Source: DASUFI01 sp036274635 (GTDB lineage: Bacteria; Planctomycetota; B15-G4). From it: DNA of 18,715 nt. The stretch is from assembly GCA_036274635.1 (NCBI GenBank), contig DASUFI010000174.1, positions 1-18,715 of the forward strand. The letters are read 5' to 3'. The translations under genes and the position numbers were made by a program. Below are positions 7,029-14,416 of the stretch, in pieces (position 1 is the stretch's first letter; each line of letters begins with the position of its first letter). Under the pieces are notes generated by a model. That model did not search any database. It worked only from the letters and a program-made list of their open reading frames with translations, and was not told where the DNA came from.

Positions 7029-7054
7029 GGCCCCGCCTCATCCGTCGCGGGGCC
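7029..7054 (+). promoter_or_regulatory. Perfect 8-bp GC hairpin upstream of G-like gene 2
   Basis: GGCCCCGC (7029-7036) pairs with GCGGGGCC (7047-7054) around a 10-nt loop. An alternative, mutually exclusive pairing uses GGGGC (7021-7025) with GCCCC (7030-7034). The ribosome binding site GGAG (7064-7067) begins nine bases after the stem. Two exclusive folds in front of a start site would allow switching, but no T-run is present and no regulator is known. Confidence 0.4.
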
Positions 7055-7076
7055 AAGCGATCCGGAGACGTCGAGC

Positions 7077-7547
7077 ATGACACGCGCACGGGCCCGTCAA
7101 GCCGGCTTCACGCTGGTGGAGTTGCTCATCGTCGTGGTGATCCTGGCCATCCTCGCCGCGGTGGTCATCCCGCAGATCAACAACGCTTCGGCCGAGGCCA
7201 AGGAGTCCGCCCTGCGCGCCTCGCTGGCCACGGTGCGCCAGGCGATCAGCCTGTACCGCGTGCAGCACGCCGAGATCTATCCCGGCATGGGCGGCTGGGA
7301 CGAGTTCGTGACCCAGCTCACGACGGGCACCGACCAGGCCGGCAACCCGGGCACCAAGTACGGGCCCTACCTGCGCACCGGCTTCCCGAACAACCCGGTC
7401 ACCGACACGGCCGACGGCACGGCGGTGGCCACCATGCCCGCCACCGCGCCGGGCGGCACGGCCTGGATCTACTCCACGGACGTGGGCGAGCTTCGGGCCA
7501 ATGTGGCTGGCGCGGCGCCCAGCGGCACCGACTTCTTCGACCTCTGA
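7077..7547 (+). CDS. GspG-like pseudopilin, copy 2
   Basis: A 156-residue prepilin with leader MTRARARQAG, cleavage before FTLVE and the helix LLIVVVILAILAAVVIPQI. GGAG at 7064-7067 is 9 nt upstream of the ATG. It is clearly paralogous to the product of 3213-3677: EAKESALRASLATVRQAISLYRVQH, then KYGPYLRTGFPNNPVTD, and the tail GTDFFDL. Unlike copy 1 it has no cysteines, so any stabilisation cannot be a disulfide. It lies 98 nt behind J-like copy 2, repeating the J-G gene order at the start of the cluster, which points to duplication of a two-gene unit. Whether copies 1 and 2 mix in one pilus or build different ones cannot be told. Confidence 0.87.
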   Translation: MTRARARQAGFTLVELLIVVVILAILAAVVIPQINNASAEAKESALRASLATVRQAISLYRVQHAEIYPGMGGWDEFVTQLTTGTDQAGNPGTKYGPYLRTGFPNNPVTDTADGTAVATMPATAPGGTAWIYSTDVGELRANVAGAAPSGTDFFDL

Positions 7548-7699
7548 GGCCTGCTCGGGCCTCGAGGCGCACCGGCTTGCTGCTGGCCGGCCCCGCCGCG
7601 TCGCGCGTCGACCCGCCCCACGACATGTCGCGGGATCGCCCTCAACCCTCGCCGCCCGCTGCGCCGATGGATGCTTCCGAAACCGCCCGACGTCCAGGC

Positions 7700-7728
7700 G
7701 GTCCGGTCGCGCGGCGTCATGCCGGACC
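7700..7728 (+). promoter_or_regulatory. 7-bp hairpin directly before the ribosome binding site of G-like gene 3
   Basis: GGTCCGG (7700-7706) pairs with CCGGACC (7722-7728) across a 15-nt loop, and GGGAG (7731-7735) follows, six bases before the ATG at 7742. The rest of the 194-nt gap from 7548 holds no gene that I can support. Confidence 0.4.
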
Positions 7729-7741
7729 GGGGGAGACTGAC

Positions 7742-8221
7742 ATGCAGGCGTCGTCCGCGCGCACCCGGGGCTTCTCGGCCGTCGAGGTGACGATCGTCAT
7801 CGCGATCCTCGGCCTGCTGGCCGCGGTGGCCATCCCGCAGGTCGCCGCGCGCCACCGGCAGGATCAGACCGCGACGCTGGTGTGCCGCCTCGGCGTGCTG
7901 CGCACCGCCATCAACCGCTACTGGGCCCAGCACGACGACTTCCCGGGCCCCGGCGCGGGCGACGTCCGCCGGCAGCTCGTCAGCCCGACCTGCCGCTCGG
8001 GCGGCTGCGGCACGGGCGTCGCCTTCGCGCTCGGCCCGTACGTGCAGGAGGGCGACCTGCCCGACAACCCGGTCACCGGCACGAACACGCTGATCATCAT
8101 CGACGCCATGCCCGAGGCCGCCAGCGGCTCCAGCGCATGGATCTACTGCCGCCTCACGGGCGAGCTGCGCGCCAACACGACCGGGCGCACCGAGGACGGG
8201 GTCCGCTACTTCGACCTCTAG
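7742..8221 (+). CDS. Divergent GspG-like pseudopilin, copy 3
   Basis: A 159-residue prepilin. The leader MQASSARTRG is followed by FSAVEVTIVIAILGLLAAVAIPQV, keeping Glu at +5 but with SAV in place of the usual TLV. The start is set by GGGAG six bases upstream. The layout matches copies 1 and 2: LGVLRTAINRYWAQH, a GPYVQEGDLPDNPVTG segment, SAWIYCRLTGELRANT and the tail GVRYFDL. It has extra cysteines (VCRLG, PTCRSGGCGTG, IYCRL) that could form two disulfides. The helix after the membrane segment (ARHRQDQTATLVCRLG) differs strongly from the other copies, so it may be specialised rather than redundant. Its TAG stop lies inside CTAG, shared with the stop of the converging Nudix gene. Confidence 0.82.
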   Translation: MQASSARTRGFSAVEVTIVIAILGLLAAVAIPQVAARHRQDQTATLVCRLGVLRTAINRYWAQHDDFPGPGAGDVRRQLVSPTCRSGGCGTGVAFALGPYVQEGDLPDNPVTGTNTLIIIDAMPEAASGSSAWIYCRLTGELRANTTGRTEDGVRYFDL

Positions 8222-8637
8222 CTGTTCAGGCGCTCGCGCAGCAGCGAAACGAGCGCGGCGTTGGCGGGCAGGAAGCGCAGCGAGTCCAGCTCGGCGGGCC
8301 CGGCCCAGGCGATGTCCTGCCCCTCCAGGGCGCGCGGCTCGCCGTCGGCCTCGCAGCGCACGAAGCTGACGTGCACGCGGACGGCGGGGTAGGACCACTC
8401 CACCTCGCGCAGGGTCTCGATCGCGCGGGCCTGCAGGTCCAGCTCCTCGCGGCACTCGCGCACGGCGGCCGCCGCGGCGTCCTCGCCGGCCTCGATCTTG
8501 CCGCCCGGGAACTCCCACCAGCCGGCCCACGGCCCCGCGGTGCGCGTCTGCACCAGCACGCGGCCGGCGCGCAGGATGACGGCCGCGGCGATGCGCCGCA
8601 GCGGCGGCTCGGGCGCGTCCTGCGGCGACGGGCTCAT
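8218..8637 (-). CDS. MutT-type Nudix hydrolase
   Basis: A 139-residue protein of typical MutT size. The Nudix box spans residues 46-68 (GKIEAGE, then seven residues, then RECREELDL) and has the metal-binding glutamates E61, E64 and E65. The usual Gly of EExG is Asp here (D67). WEFPGG just before the box is typical of 8-oxo-dGTP diphosphatases, which clean oxidised nucleotides from the pool; other NTP substrates are possible. The ATG overlaps the stop of the preceding methyltransferase gene as ATGA, so translation is probably coupled. It is the last gene of the five-gene minus-strand operon. Confidence 0.88.
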   Translation of the reverse strand: MSPSPQDAPEPPLRRIAAAVILRAGRVLVQTRTAGPWAGWWEFPGGKIEAGEDAAAAAVRECREELDLQARAIETLREVEWSYPAVRVHVSFVRCEADGEPRALEGQDIAWAGPAELDSLRFLPANAALVSLLRERLNS

Positions 8638-9428
8638 GCGTGCTGCTTCCGGTACCAGTCGGCCAGCAGGATGGAGCCGGCCATCGCGACGTTGAGGCTC
8701 TCGACCTGGGGCTCGTGCGCGACGCGTGCGGGCACGGCCTGCGGCAGGTCGGGCACGCCGCGCGTCTCGTGGCCCAGCAGCAGCAGGCAGCGCGGCGGCG
8801 GGTCCCAGGGCGCGGCGCGCGCGCCCGCCCGCGGCGGCTCGGCGGCGGCGAGCGTCAGCGCGTGGCGCGCGGCCAGCGCGGGCAGGCTGGCCAGCTCGGC
8901 TTCCGCCGTCGGCAGCCACAGCGCGGCGCCGGCCGACGCACGCACGACCTTGGGCCCGAAGGCCTCCGCGCTACCCTCCGTGAGCAGCACCGCCGTCGCT
9001 CCGAAGGCGCGCGCCGAGCGCAGCAGCGTGCCCACGTTGCCGGGGTCCTGCAGACCGCACAGCGCCACGAGCAGCGCCGGCCCGCTGCCGGCCAGCGCTC
9101 CATCCCAGCGCCGCGGCTGAGGCACGGCCGCCAGCAGCCCCGGCGCGTGCTCGCGGTCCGAGAGCCGCGCGGCGGCGCGTGCGTCGAGCGACACCAGCGC
9201 CGCCCCCGCCGCGCGCGCCTGCTCCGCCACGGCGGCTGCCGCGGCCGGCGGACGCTCCTCGACGGCCACGAGCACCGGCCGCAGCCCTGCCGCCAGCGCC
9301 TCGGCCAGCAGCGTGGGGCCCTCGACGAGCAGCTGGCCGGCCGCGCGGCGCCCGGCCGGCTCGTGCAGCGCGGCCAGCTCGGCGAGCTGCGCGCGCGTCG
9401 CGGGCGGCGGCTGGCTGCTCAGCGCCAC
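8634..9428 (-). CDS. TrmH/SpoU (SPOUT) family RNA 2'-O-methyltransferase
   Basis: A 264-residue protein with the three SPOUT motifs in order: DPGNVGTLLRSA (128-139), LLLGHETRG (216-224) and ESLNVAMAGSILL (243-255). These form the knotted SAM-binding site of 2'-O-ribose methyltransferases acting on rRNA or tRNA. The N-terminal part (QLLVEGPTLLAEAL, 32-45) matches the small substrate-binding domain of RlmB/TsnR-like members. The exact nucleotide target cannot be read from sequence. GTG 9428 overlaps the preceding gene by 10 nt and fits the family's length. Confidence 0.9.
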   Translation of the reverse strand: MALSSQPPPATRAQLAELAALHEPAGRRAAGQLLVEGPTLLAEALAAGLRPVLVAVEERPPAAAAAVAEQARAAGAALVSLDARAAARLSDREHAPGLLAAVPQPRRWDGALAGSGPALLVALCGLQDPGNVGTLLRSARAFGATAVLLTEGSAEAFGPKVVRASAGAALWLPTAEAELASLPALAARHALTLAAAEPPRAGARAAPWDPPPRCLLLLGHETRGVPDLPQAVPARVAHEPQVESLNVAMAGSILLADWYRKQHA

Positions 9429-10330
9429 TGGTGCGTGATGCGCCGGCTGCCGTCCGGCCGCGCCCAGCCGCCCGACATCTCGAAGCTGCTGTGGTCCAGC
9501 ACGGCCGCGCCCGTTGCGGAGACGAGGATCAGCCCCGAGGCGCCGCGCGCATCGCCCGGATGGTCGGCCAGCTCGGCCAGCGCCTGCGCCGCCGCGCGTG
9601 CCGGCGCGATCTCCGCCGCGAGCAGCTGCACGCAGCGCCGCGCCGTGCCCTCGCGCATGAGCACCTCGCCCACGCCGGTGGAGACGCAGGCGCCGGCGCG
9701 GTCATCGGCCCAGAAGCCGCCCCCCACCACGGGCGAGTCGCCCACGCGCCCGGTGCGCTTGAGGCTCATGCCGCCGGTGGACACCGCCGCCGCGACGTGG
9801 CCCTGCGCGTCGAGCGCCACCGCGCCCACCGTGTCCAGCCAGGGCGCGCGCACGGCGGGCGGCTCCTCGGCCCGGCGCCGCTCCCACAGGCGTCGCGCGC
9901 GCTCGGTGACCAGCTCGTCGGGCGCGCAGGCCGGCAGCCCGAACTCGGCGACGAGCGCGTCCGCGCCCGGCGGCGCGACGAAGCGGCCGTAGTCGCCCTC
10001 GTGCGAGAGGCGCTCGGCCAGCAGCACGGGCGTCATGCACGTGCGCACGCCGGTCACCGCGCCGTAGCGGCGCGTGGCGCCGTCCATGAAGCCCGCGTCC
10101 AGCGCGGCCGTGCCGTCGCGCGCGAGGGCCGCCCCGTGCCCGGCGTTCATGATCGTGTGCCGCTCCATGTGCACCACGGCCGCCATCACCGCCGCGCGCG
10201 CACCGCGCGGCAGGGCGGCCAGCCCCGCATCCAGCGCCGCGCCCACGCCCTGCAGGTACTGGCGCCGGTCCTCCTCGCTCTCGAGGGCGCCCGCGCCGCC
10301 GTGCACCACCAGCACCGGTCCGCCGTTCAC
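9419..10330 (-). CDS. Isoaspartyl peptidase / L-asparaginase (N-terminal nucleophile hydrolase, family T2)
   Basis: A 303-residue precursor. GTG 10330 overlaps the preceding stop as GTGA and puts VLVVHGGAGA at the N-terminus, as in the family. NAGHGAAL and DAGFMDG (62-84) are typical of the alpha part. The nucleophile is Thr167 in LDTVGAVALD, where autocleavage would separate alpha and beta subunits, followed by STGG (184-187) and GRVGDSP (194-200), the substrate-binding arginine and aspartate region. Most relatives have Gly before this Thr; Asp is found here. The enzyme removes isoaspartyl dipeptides or asparagine, and would fit next to the M16 peptidase in protein turnover. The protein has no signal peptide and is probably cytoplasmic. 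Confidence 0.9.
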   Translation of the reverse strand: MNGGPVLVVHGGAGALESEEDRRQYLQGVGAALDAGLAALPRGARAAVMAAVVHMERHTIMNAGHGAALARDGTAALDAGFMDGATRRYGAVTGVRTCMTPVLLAERLSHEGDYGRFVAPPGADALVAEFGLPACAPDELVTERARRLWERRRAEEPPAVRAPWLDTVGAVALDAQGHVAAAVSTGGMSLKRTGRVGDSPVVGGGFWADDRAGACVSTGVGEVLMREGTARRCVQLLAAEIAPARAAAQALAELADHPGDARGASGLILVSATGAAVLDHSSFEMSGGWARPDGSRRITHQWR

Positions 10331-11475
10331 CACGCGCGCATCCACAGGGCCTTGAGGTACTCGGTCTCGGGACAGTTGAGCAGCACCGGGTGGTCCGGTC
10401 CAGCGCCGGTGCTGGCCAGCAGCTGCACGCGGCGGCCCTCCTTGCGCGCGGCGGTGGTCACCAGCTCGAGCAGCTCCTCGCGCGGGAGCAGGCCCGAGCA
10501 CGAGCAGCTCAGCAGCAGGCCGCCCGGCTGCAGCACGCGCAGCGCAAGGCGGTTGAGGTCGTGGTACTTGCCGCGCCCCGTCTCCATGTCCGCCCGCGTC
10601 GGGATGAACTTGGGCGGGTCCACCACGACCGCGTCGAAGCGCCGGCCCGCGCCGGACACCTGGCGCAGCCAGTCGAAGGCGTCGGCGCGCACGCACGAGA
10701 CGCGCACCTGGTTCAGCTTGGCGTTGCGCTCGGCCAGGGCCAGCGCCTCCTCGTCCAGCTCCACGGCCGTGACGCCCGCGGGACTGGCCAGCGCGGCCGC
10801 GGTCACCGCGAAGCCGCCGGTGTAGGCGCAGACGTCCAGCACCTCGCCGCGCGCCCACTGGGCGAAGCGCCGGCGGTTGTCGCGCTGGTCGCAGAAGAAG
10901 CCGGTCTTGTGGCCCGTGGCGAAGTCCACCAGCCAGCGCACGCCGTGCTCGCGGATCTTGAGGCTGGCGGGGCAGCCGTCGCTGGAGCGGTCGAGCGGCG
11001 CGCAGCCCTCCAGGTGGGCGGTGCGCGGCGACAGGACCACGCGCGCGTGCCGCGTGCCCAGCAGCTCGTGCAGCAGCGCGGCCACGTCGTCGGCCAGCGA
11101 CAGCCAGCCGGCGCTGTGCAGCTCGAGCACCAGCACGTCGGCGTAGCGGTCCACGACCAGGCCCGAGAGCTCGTCGCCCTCGGCGTGCACGACGCGGCAG
11201 GCGTCGGTGGCCTCCGCGAGGCCCGGCAGCGCGCGGCGCAGCTCGACCGCGCGCGCCAGCGCGGCCCGCAGCGCGGTGCGATCGAAGCGCACGTCGCCGT
11301 CGGTGAGGCGCCGCACCGCGATGTCGGAGGTGCCGTTCCAGAAGCCGTCGCCCAGGATCACGCCCTCGGGCGTGCGCAGCGTGACCACGGCCACGTTGGG
11401 CAGCCGCGGCGCGCGCGCCACGAGGCCGCGGCGCACGAAGGGATGCGGCGCCGGGTGCCGCGTCAGCTCCACCAC
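10327..11475 (-). CDS. RlmI-type class I SAM-dependent RNA methyltransferase
   Basis: A 382-residue protein with the RlmI layout. An N-terminal PUA-like region has HPFVRRGLV near residues 11-19, then HAEGDELSGLVVDRY (97-111), KTGFFCDQRDNR (190-201), a SAM-binding DVCAYTGGF (214-222), DPPKF (286-290), the CSCS pair of catalytic-type cysteines (324-327) and DHPVLLNCPETEYLK near the end. RlmI makes 5-methylcytosine at position 1962 of 23S rRNA in E. coli; a 23S cytosine is the likely target here. Two adjacent GTG codons (11475, 11472) are possible starts and no clear ribosome binding site is visible. The gene starts 35 nt after the M16 peptidase gene and overlaps the next one by 4 nt. Confidence 0.9.
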   Translation of the reverse strand: MVELTRHPAPHPFVRRGLVARAPRLPNVAVVTLRTPEGVILGDGFWNGTSDIAVRRLTDGDVRFDRTALRAALARAVELRRALPGLAEATDACRVVHAEGDELSGLVVDRYADVLVLELHSAGWLSLADDVAALLHELLGTRHARVVLSPRTAHLEGCAPLDRSSDGCPASLKIREHGVRWLVDFATGHKTGFFCDQRDNRRRFAQWARGEVLDVCAYTGGFAVTAAALASPAGVTAVELDEEALALAERNAKLNQVRVSCVRADAFDWLRQVSGAGRRFDAVVVDPPKFIPTRADMETGRGKYHDLNRLALRVLQPGGLLLSCSCSGLLPREELLELVTTAARKEGRRVQLLASTGAGPDHPVLLNCPETEYLKALWMRAW

Positions 11476-11510
11476 CGGCGGCGCGCGGCCGGCGGCCTCG
11501 TCGGCGACGC

Positions 11511-14237
11511 TCAGCGGGACGCCTCCACCGGCCGCGCGCGCTCGTCCACCAGCACCGGCGCGGGCAGCTCGAGCCCGGCGAGCTGCGGCAGCACGACCTG
11601 CGCGTCGCCCACGAGGACCAGCAGCGCGTGCTCGGGTCGCGCCAGCAGCGTGCCCAGCTTGTCCAGGTCCTGGGAACTCAGCGTGCCGAGCCGGCTGGCG
11701 TCGCTCACGAGGTCATCGGGCGTCTCGGCCCGCTCGCGGCGGATCAGCCAGGCGGACACCAGGCCCGAGAGGTCGCCCGTGCTCTCCACCAGGTCCGCCA
11801 GCGCCGTGGCCTGCCCGCTCTGCGACTCGGCCTCGGTGATGTCGCCCGCCTTCAGCCGCGCGAACTCCGCCAGGAACTCCTTGAGCGCGGGCCCCGTGAC
11901 GTCCGTGCGCACCGCGGAGCTGGCCTGCAGCACCACGCACTCGGGCCAGCGCACGAAGCGGCTGCCCGCGCCATAGGTGTAGCCGTGCTCCTCGCGCAGG
12001 TTCCGGTTGAGGCGGCTGGTGAAGCTGCCGCCGAAGAGCACGTTGAGGACGTCCGAGGTCAGGCGCCGGTCGCCGGCGGCCTCGTCGGCGGGCAGCACCC
12101 AGCGCACGATGGTCTGCGGCGCGCCCGGCCGGTCCACCAGCAGCACGCGCGGCTCGGCCGTGGACTTCGGCCCGGGCAGGCGCACCGCGTTGGGGTTGGG
12201 CGTGCCGGTCGAGGGCCAGTCGCGGTCGATGCGGTCCGCGAGACGCACGGCCTCGTCGACGCGCAGGTCGCCCGCCATGACGAGCAATCCGTCGAAGGGC
12301 CGCGCCATGAGCTTGTGGAAGGCCTGCACGTCCTGCACCGTGAGCGCCGCCACGGTCTCCGGCCGGCCACCCAGCGGGCGTCCGTAGGGGTGCTGGTCGC
12401 CCCACCACGCGGCCCAGGTCACCTGGCGCGCCAGCTGGGCGGGATCCTCGAGGTCCTGGCGCAGCTGCTCCACGGTGAGCGCGCGCACGCGCTCCACGTC
12501 CGCCGGCGCGAAGCGCGGGTGGCGCAGCGCATCGAGGAGCAGGTCCACGGCGGGGTCGAGGTTGCGGCGCAGCACCGAGAGGTGCAGCACCGTCTGGCGC
12601 TCGCCGACGCGCACGTCGAGGCGCGCGCCCAGCTCCTCGAGGGCCGCGGCGAAGGCCGCGCCGTCGCGGTCGCCCGCGCCCTCCTGCAGGAGCGCGGCCG
12701 TGAACGAGGCGAGCCCCGCCTTCCCGGTCGGCTCGTGGGCGCGACCGACGGGCAGCGCGAGGACCAGCTCCACCAGCGGCAGCGCCGGGCGGTCGAGGTG
12801 CCAGACCTGCAGGCCGCTCGCGTGCCGGCCCATCACGGGCACGGGCGGCACGAAGGGCGCGGCCGCGGCGGCGGTGCCCGACGGCCCGGCGGCCCGCGCG
12901 TCCGGCTCCGCGGGCGCGTCCTGCGGCAGCACGGTCATCTCCAGCCGGCCCGGCGCGCCCAGCACCGTGCGCGCCCAGGCGCGGACGTCCTGCGGCGTCG
13001 CGGTCAGGTAGCGGTCGAGGTCGCGCTGGAAGCCGTCCGGGTCGCCGAAGTGGAAGAGGTAGCGATTGAGGTCGTCGGCGCGCTCGTCCGGCGATTGCAG
13101 GCCGTCCACGAAGGCGGTCTCGATCGTGGCCGAGGCGCGCTTCAGCTCGGACGGCTGCGGGCCGTCGCGCTTCAGCGCCTCCAGCTCCTCGTCCACGGCC
13201 GCGCGCACCGCGCCGAGGTCGGCGTCGGCCGCCAGCATGACGTGGGTGCGGAAGGTGCTGCCCAGCACGCCGCTGGACTGGTTGGCGGACACCTCCACCG
13301 CGCTGCGGTCCTTGACCACCAGGCGCTGGTGCAGCCGGCTGCTGCGGCCGCCGGCCAGCACGTCGGCCAGCAGGTCCATGGCCGCGTCGCCCGGCGCGAA
13401 GGCCGCCGGGCTGTGCCACACGAAGGTGAGGCGCCGCAGCTCCACGTCGTCGCGCAGCGTGATGGCGCGCGGGCTGTCCAGCGCCACCGGGTCGGCGCGC
13501 ACAGCGGCCGGCTCCGGGCCGGGCGGAAGGTCGCCGAAGTAGCGCTGCACCAGCGCGCGCGCCGCGGCGGGGTCGAAGTCGCCGGCGATGCACAGGCTGG
13601 CGTTGTCGGGCACGTAGTACGTGGCGAAGAAGGCCTTCACGTCCTCCACCGTGGCGGCCTGCAGGTCCTCGTGCCGCCCGATCGTGTCGATGTGGTAGGG
13701 GTGGCCGGGCGGGTACATCAGCTCCGACACCAGCAGGTCGGCCTTGCCGTAGGGCGTGTTCTCGCTCGTCTGCCGGCGCTCGTTGCGCACGATGTCGCGC
13801 TGCCGGTCCAGCTTCTCCTGCGTCATGCAGCGGCCGAGGTTCTCGAGGCGGTCGGCCTCCAGCCACAGCAGCGTCTCCAGCAGCGCGGGCGGGCCCCAGT
13901 CGTAGTAGTTGGTGCGGTCGCTGTTCGTGGAGGCGTTGTTCGCGCCGCCGGCGGCCTCCATGACGTCGTCGATGTTGGGCACGCGCTCGGTGCCCATGAA
14001 CATGAGGTGCTCGAACAGGTGCGCGAAGCCGCTGCGCCCGAGGGGGTCGTCCTTGCTGCCCACGCGGTACCACGTGTTCACCACGACGCGCGGCAGCGAG
14101 GGGTCCGGCGCCAGGATCACGTGCATGCCGTTGGCCAGGACGTAGTGCTCGTGCGGGATGGTCAGGCGCGGCGCGGCAGCCTGCTGGCCGGCCGCGCCGG
14201 CCGCGAGCGCCACGACGCAGAGGAGCCAGTTGCGCAT
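11511..14237 (-). CDS. Secreted M16 zinc metallopeptidase, fused active and inactive halves
   Basis: A 908-residue protein. ATG 14237 has GGAG eight bases upstream and opens a signal peptide (hydrophobic 4-16, then AGAAGQQ), so it is exported to the periplasm or outside. The N-terminal half has the inverted zinc motif HLFEH (73-77) and the third ligand E153 in RNERR, 76 residues after H77. The C-terminal half has lost the zinc motif but keeps the substrate-binding pattern EEHGYTYGAG near 749-758. This active-plus-inactive arrangement is known from pitrilysin-like and processing-peptidase-like enzymes, which form a closing chamber and degrade small peptides. A Pro/Ala/Gly linker joins the halves around residues 500-530. 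It is the first gene of the minus-strand operon. Confidence 0.92.
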   Translation of the reverse strand: MRNWLLCVVALAAGAAGQQAAAPRLTIPHEHYVLANGMHVILAPDPSLPRVVVNTWYRVGSKDDPLGRSGFAHLFEHLMFMGTERVPNIDDVMEAAGGANNASTNSDRTNYYDWGPPALLETLLWLEADRLENLGRCMTQEKLDRQRDIVRNERRQTSENTPYGKADLLVSELMYPPGHPYHIDTIGRHEDLQAATVEDVKAFFATYYVPDNASLCIAGDFDPAAARALVQRYFGDLPPGPEPAAVRADPVALDSPRAITLRDDVELRRLTFVWHSPAAFAPGDAAMDLLADVLAGGRSSRLHQRLVVKDRSAVEVSANQSSGVLGSTFRTHVMLAADADLGAVRAAVDEELEALKRDGPQPSELKRASATIETAFVDGLQSPDERADDLNRYLFHFGDPDGFQRDLDRYLTATPQDVRAWARTVLGAPGRLEMTVLPQDAPAEPDARAAGPSGTAAAAAPFVPPVPVMGRHASGLQVWHLDRPALPLVELVLALPVGRAHEPTGKAGLASFTAALLQEGAGDRDGAAFAAALEELGARLDVRVGERQTVLHLSVLRRNLDPAVDLLLDALRHPRFAPADVERVRALTVEQLRQDLEDPAQLARQVTWAAWWGDQHPYGRPLGGRPETVAALTVQDVQAFHKLMARPFDGLLVMAGDLRVDEAVRLADRIDRDWPSTGTPNPNAVRLPGPKSTAEPRVLLVDRPGAPQTIVRWVLPADEAAGDRRLTSDVLNVLFGGSFTSRLNRNLREEHGYTYGAGSRFVRWPECVVLQASSAVRTDVTGPALKEFLAEFARLKAGDITEAESQSGQATALADLVESTGDLSGLVSAWLIRRERAETPDDLVSDASRLGTLSSQDLDKLGTLLARPEHALLVLVGDAQVVLPQLAGLELPAPVLVDERARPVEASR

Positions 14238-14416
14238 CGGTCGGTCTCCGGGAGGACGGAGTGCACACTTTGCCATTGCCGCAGCGATGGCTCCACCCGA
14301 CGCGCCGCGCGGACGCGTGCCGCGCCAACGGTCCGGCGCGTGCTTGGGTCCACGCGGGCCAGCACGCCCGAAGTCGGTCCGCACGACGGTCCCGCTCCCC
14401 CGCGGTTGAGACGCCC
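14238..14416. promoter_or_regulatory. Divergent intergenic region between the M16 operon and the Rieske-Ku-LigD operon
   Basis: This 179-nt gap separates divergent genes and must carry promoters in both directions. On the minus strand, a GGAG ribosome binding site (complement of 14244-14250, which reads CGGAGAC) serves the M16 gene. A GTGCAC palindrome lies at about 14261-14266 in the least GC-rich part. I find no convincing -35/-10 pair or operator and no small gene. Confidence 0.4.

Noticed and set aside
5650..7089. Very long open frames antisense to the pseudopilin genes, and similar ones across the window
   Set aside because: They are explained by GC-rich third codon positions, which remove stop codons from other frames. 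Their translations are Arg/Gly/His-rich low-complexity strings without recognisable domains or ribosome binding sites.
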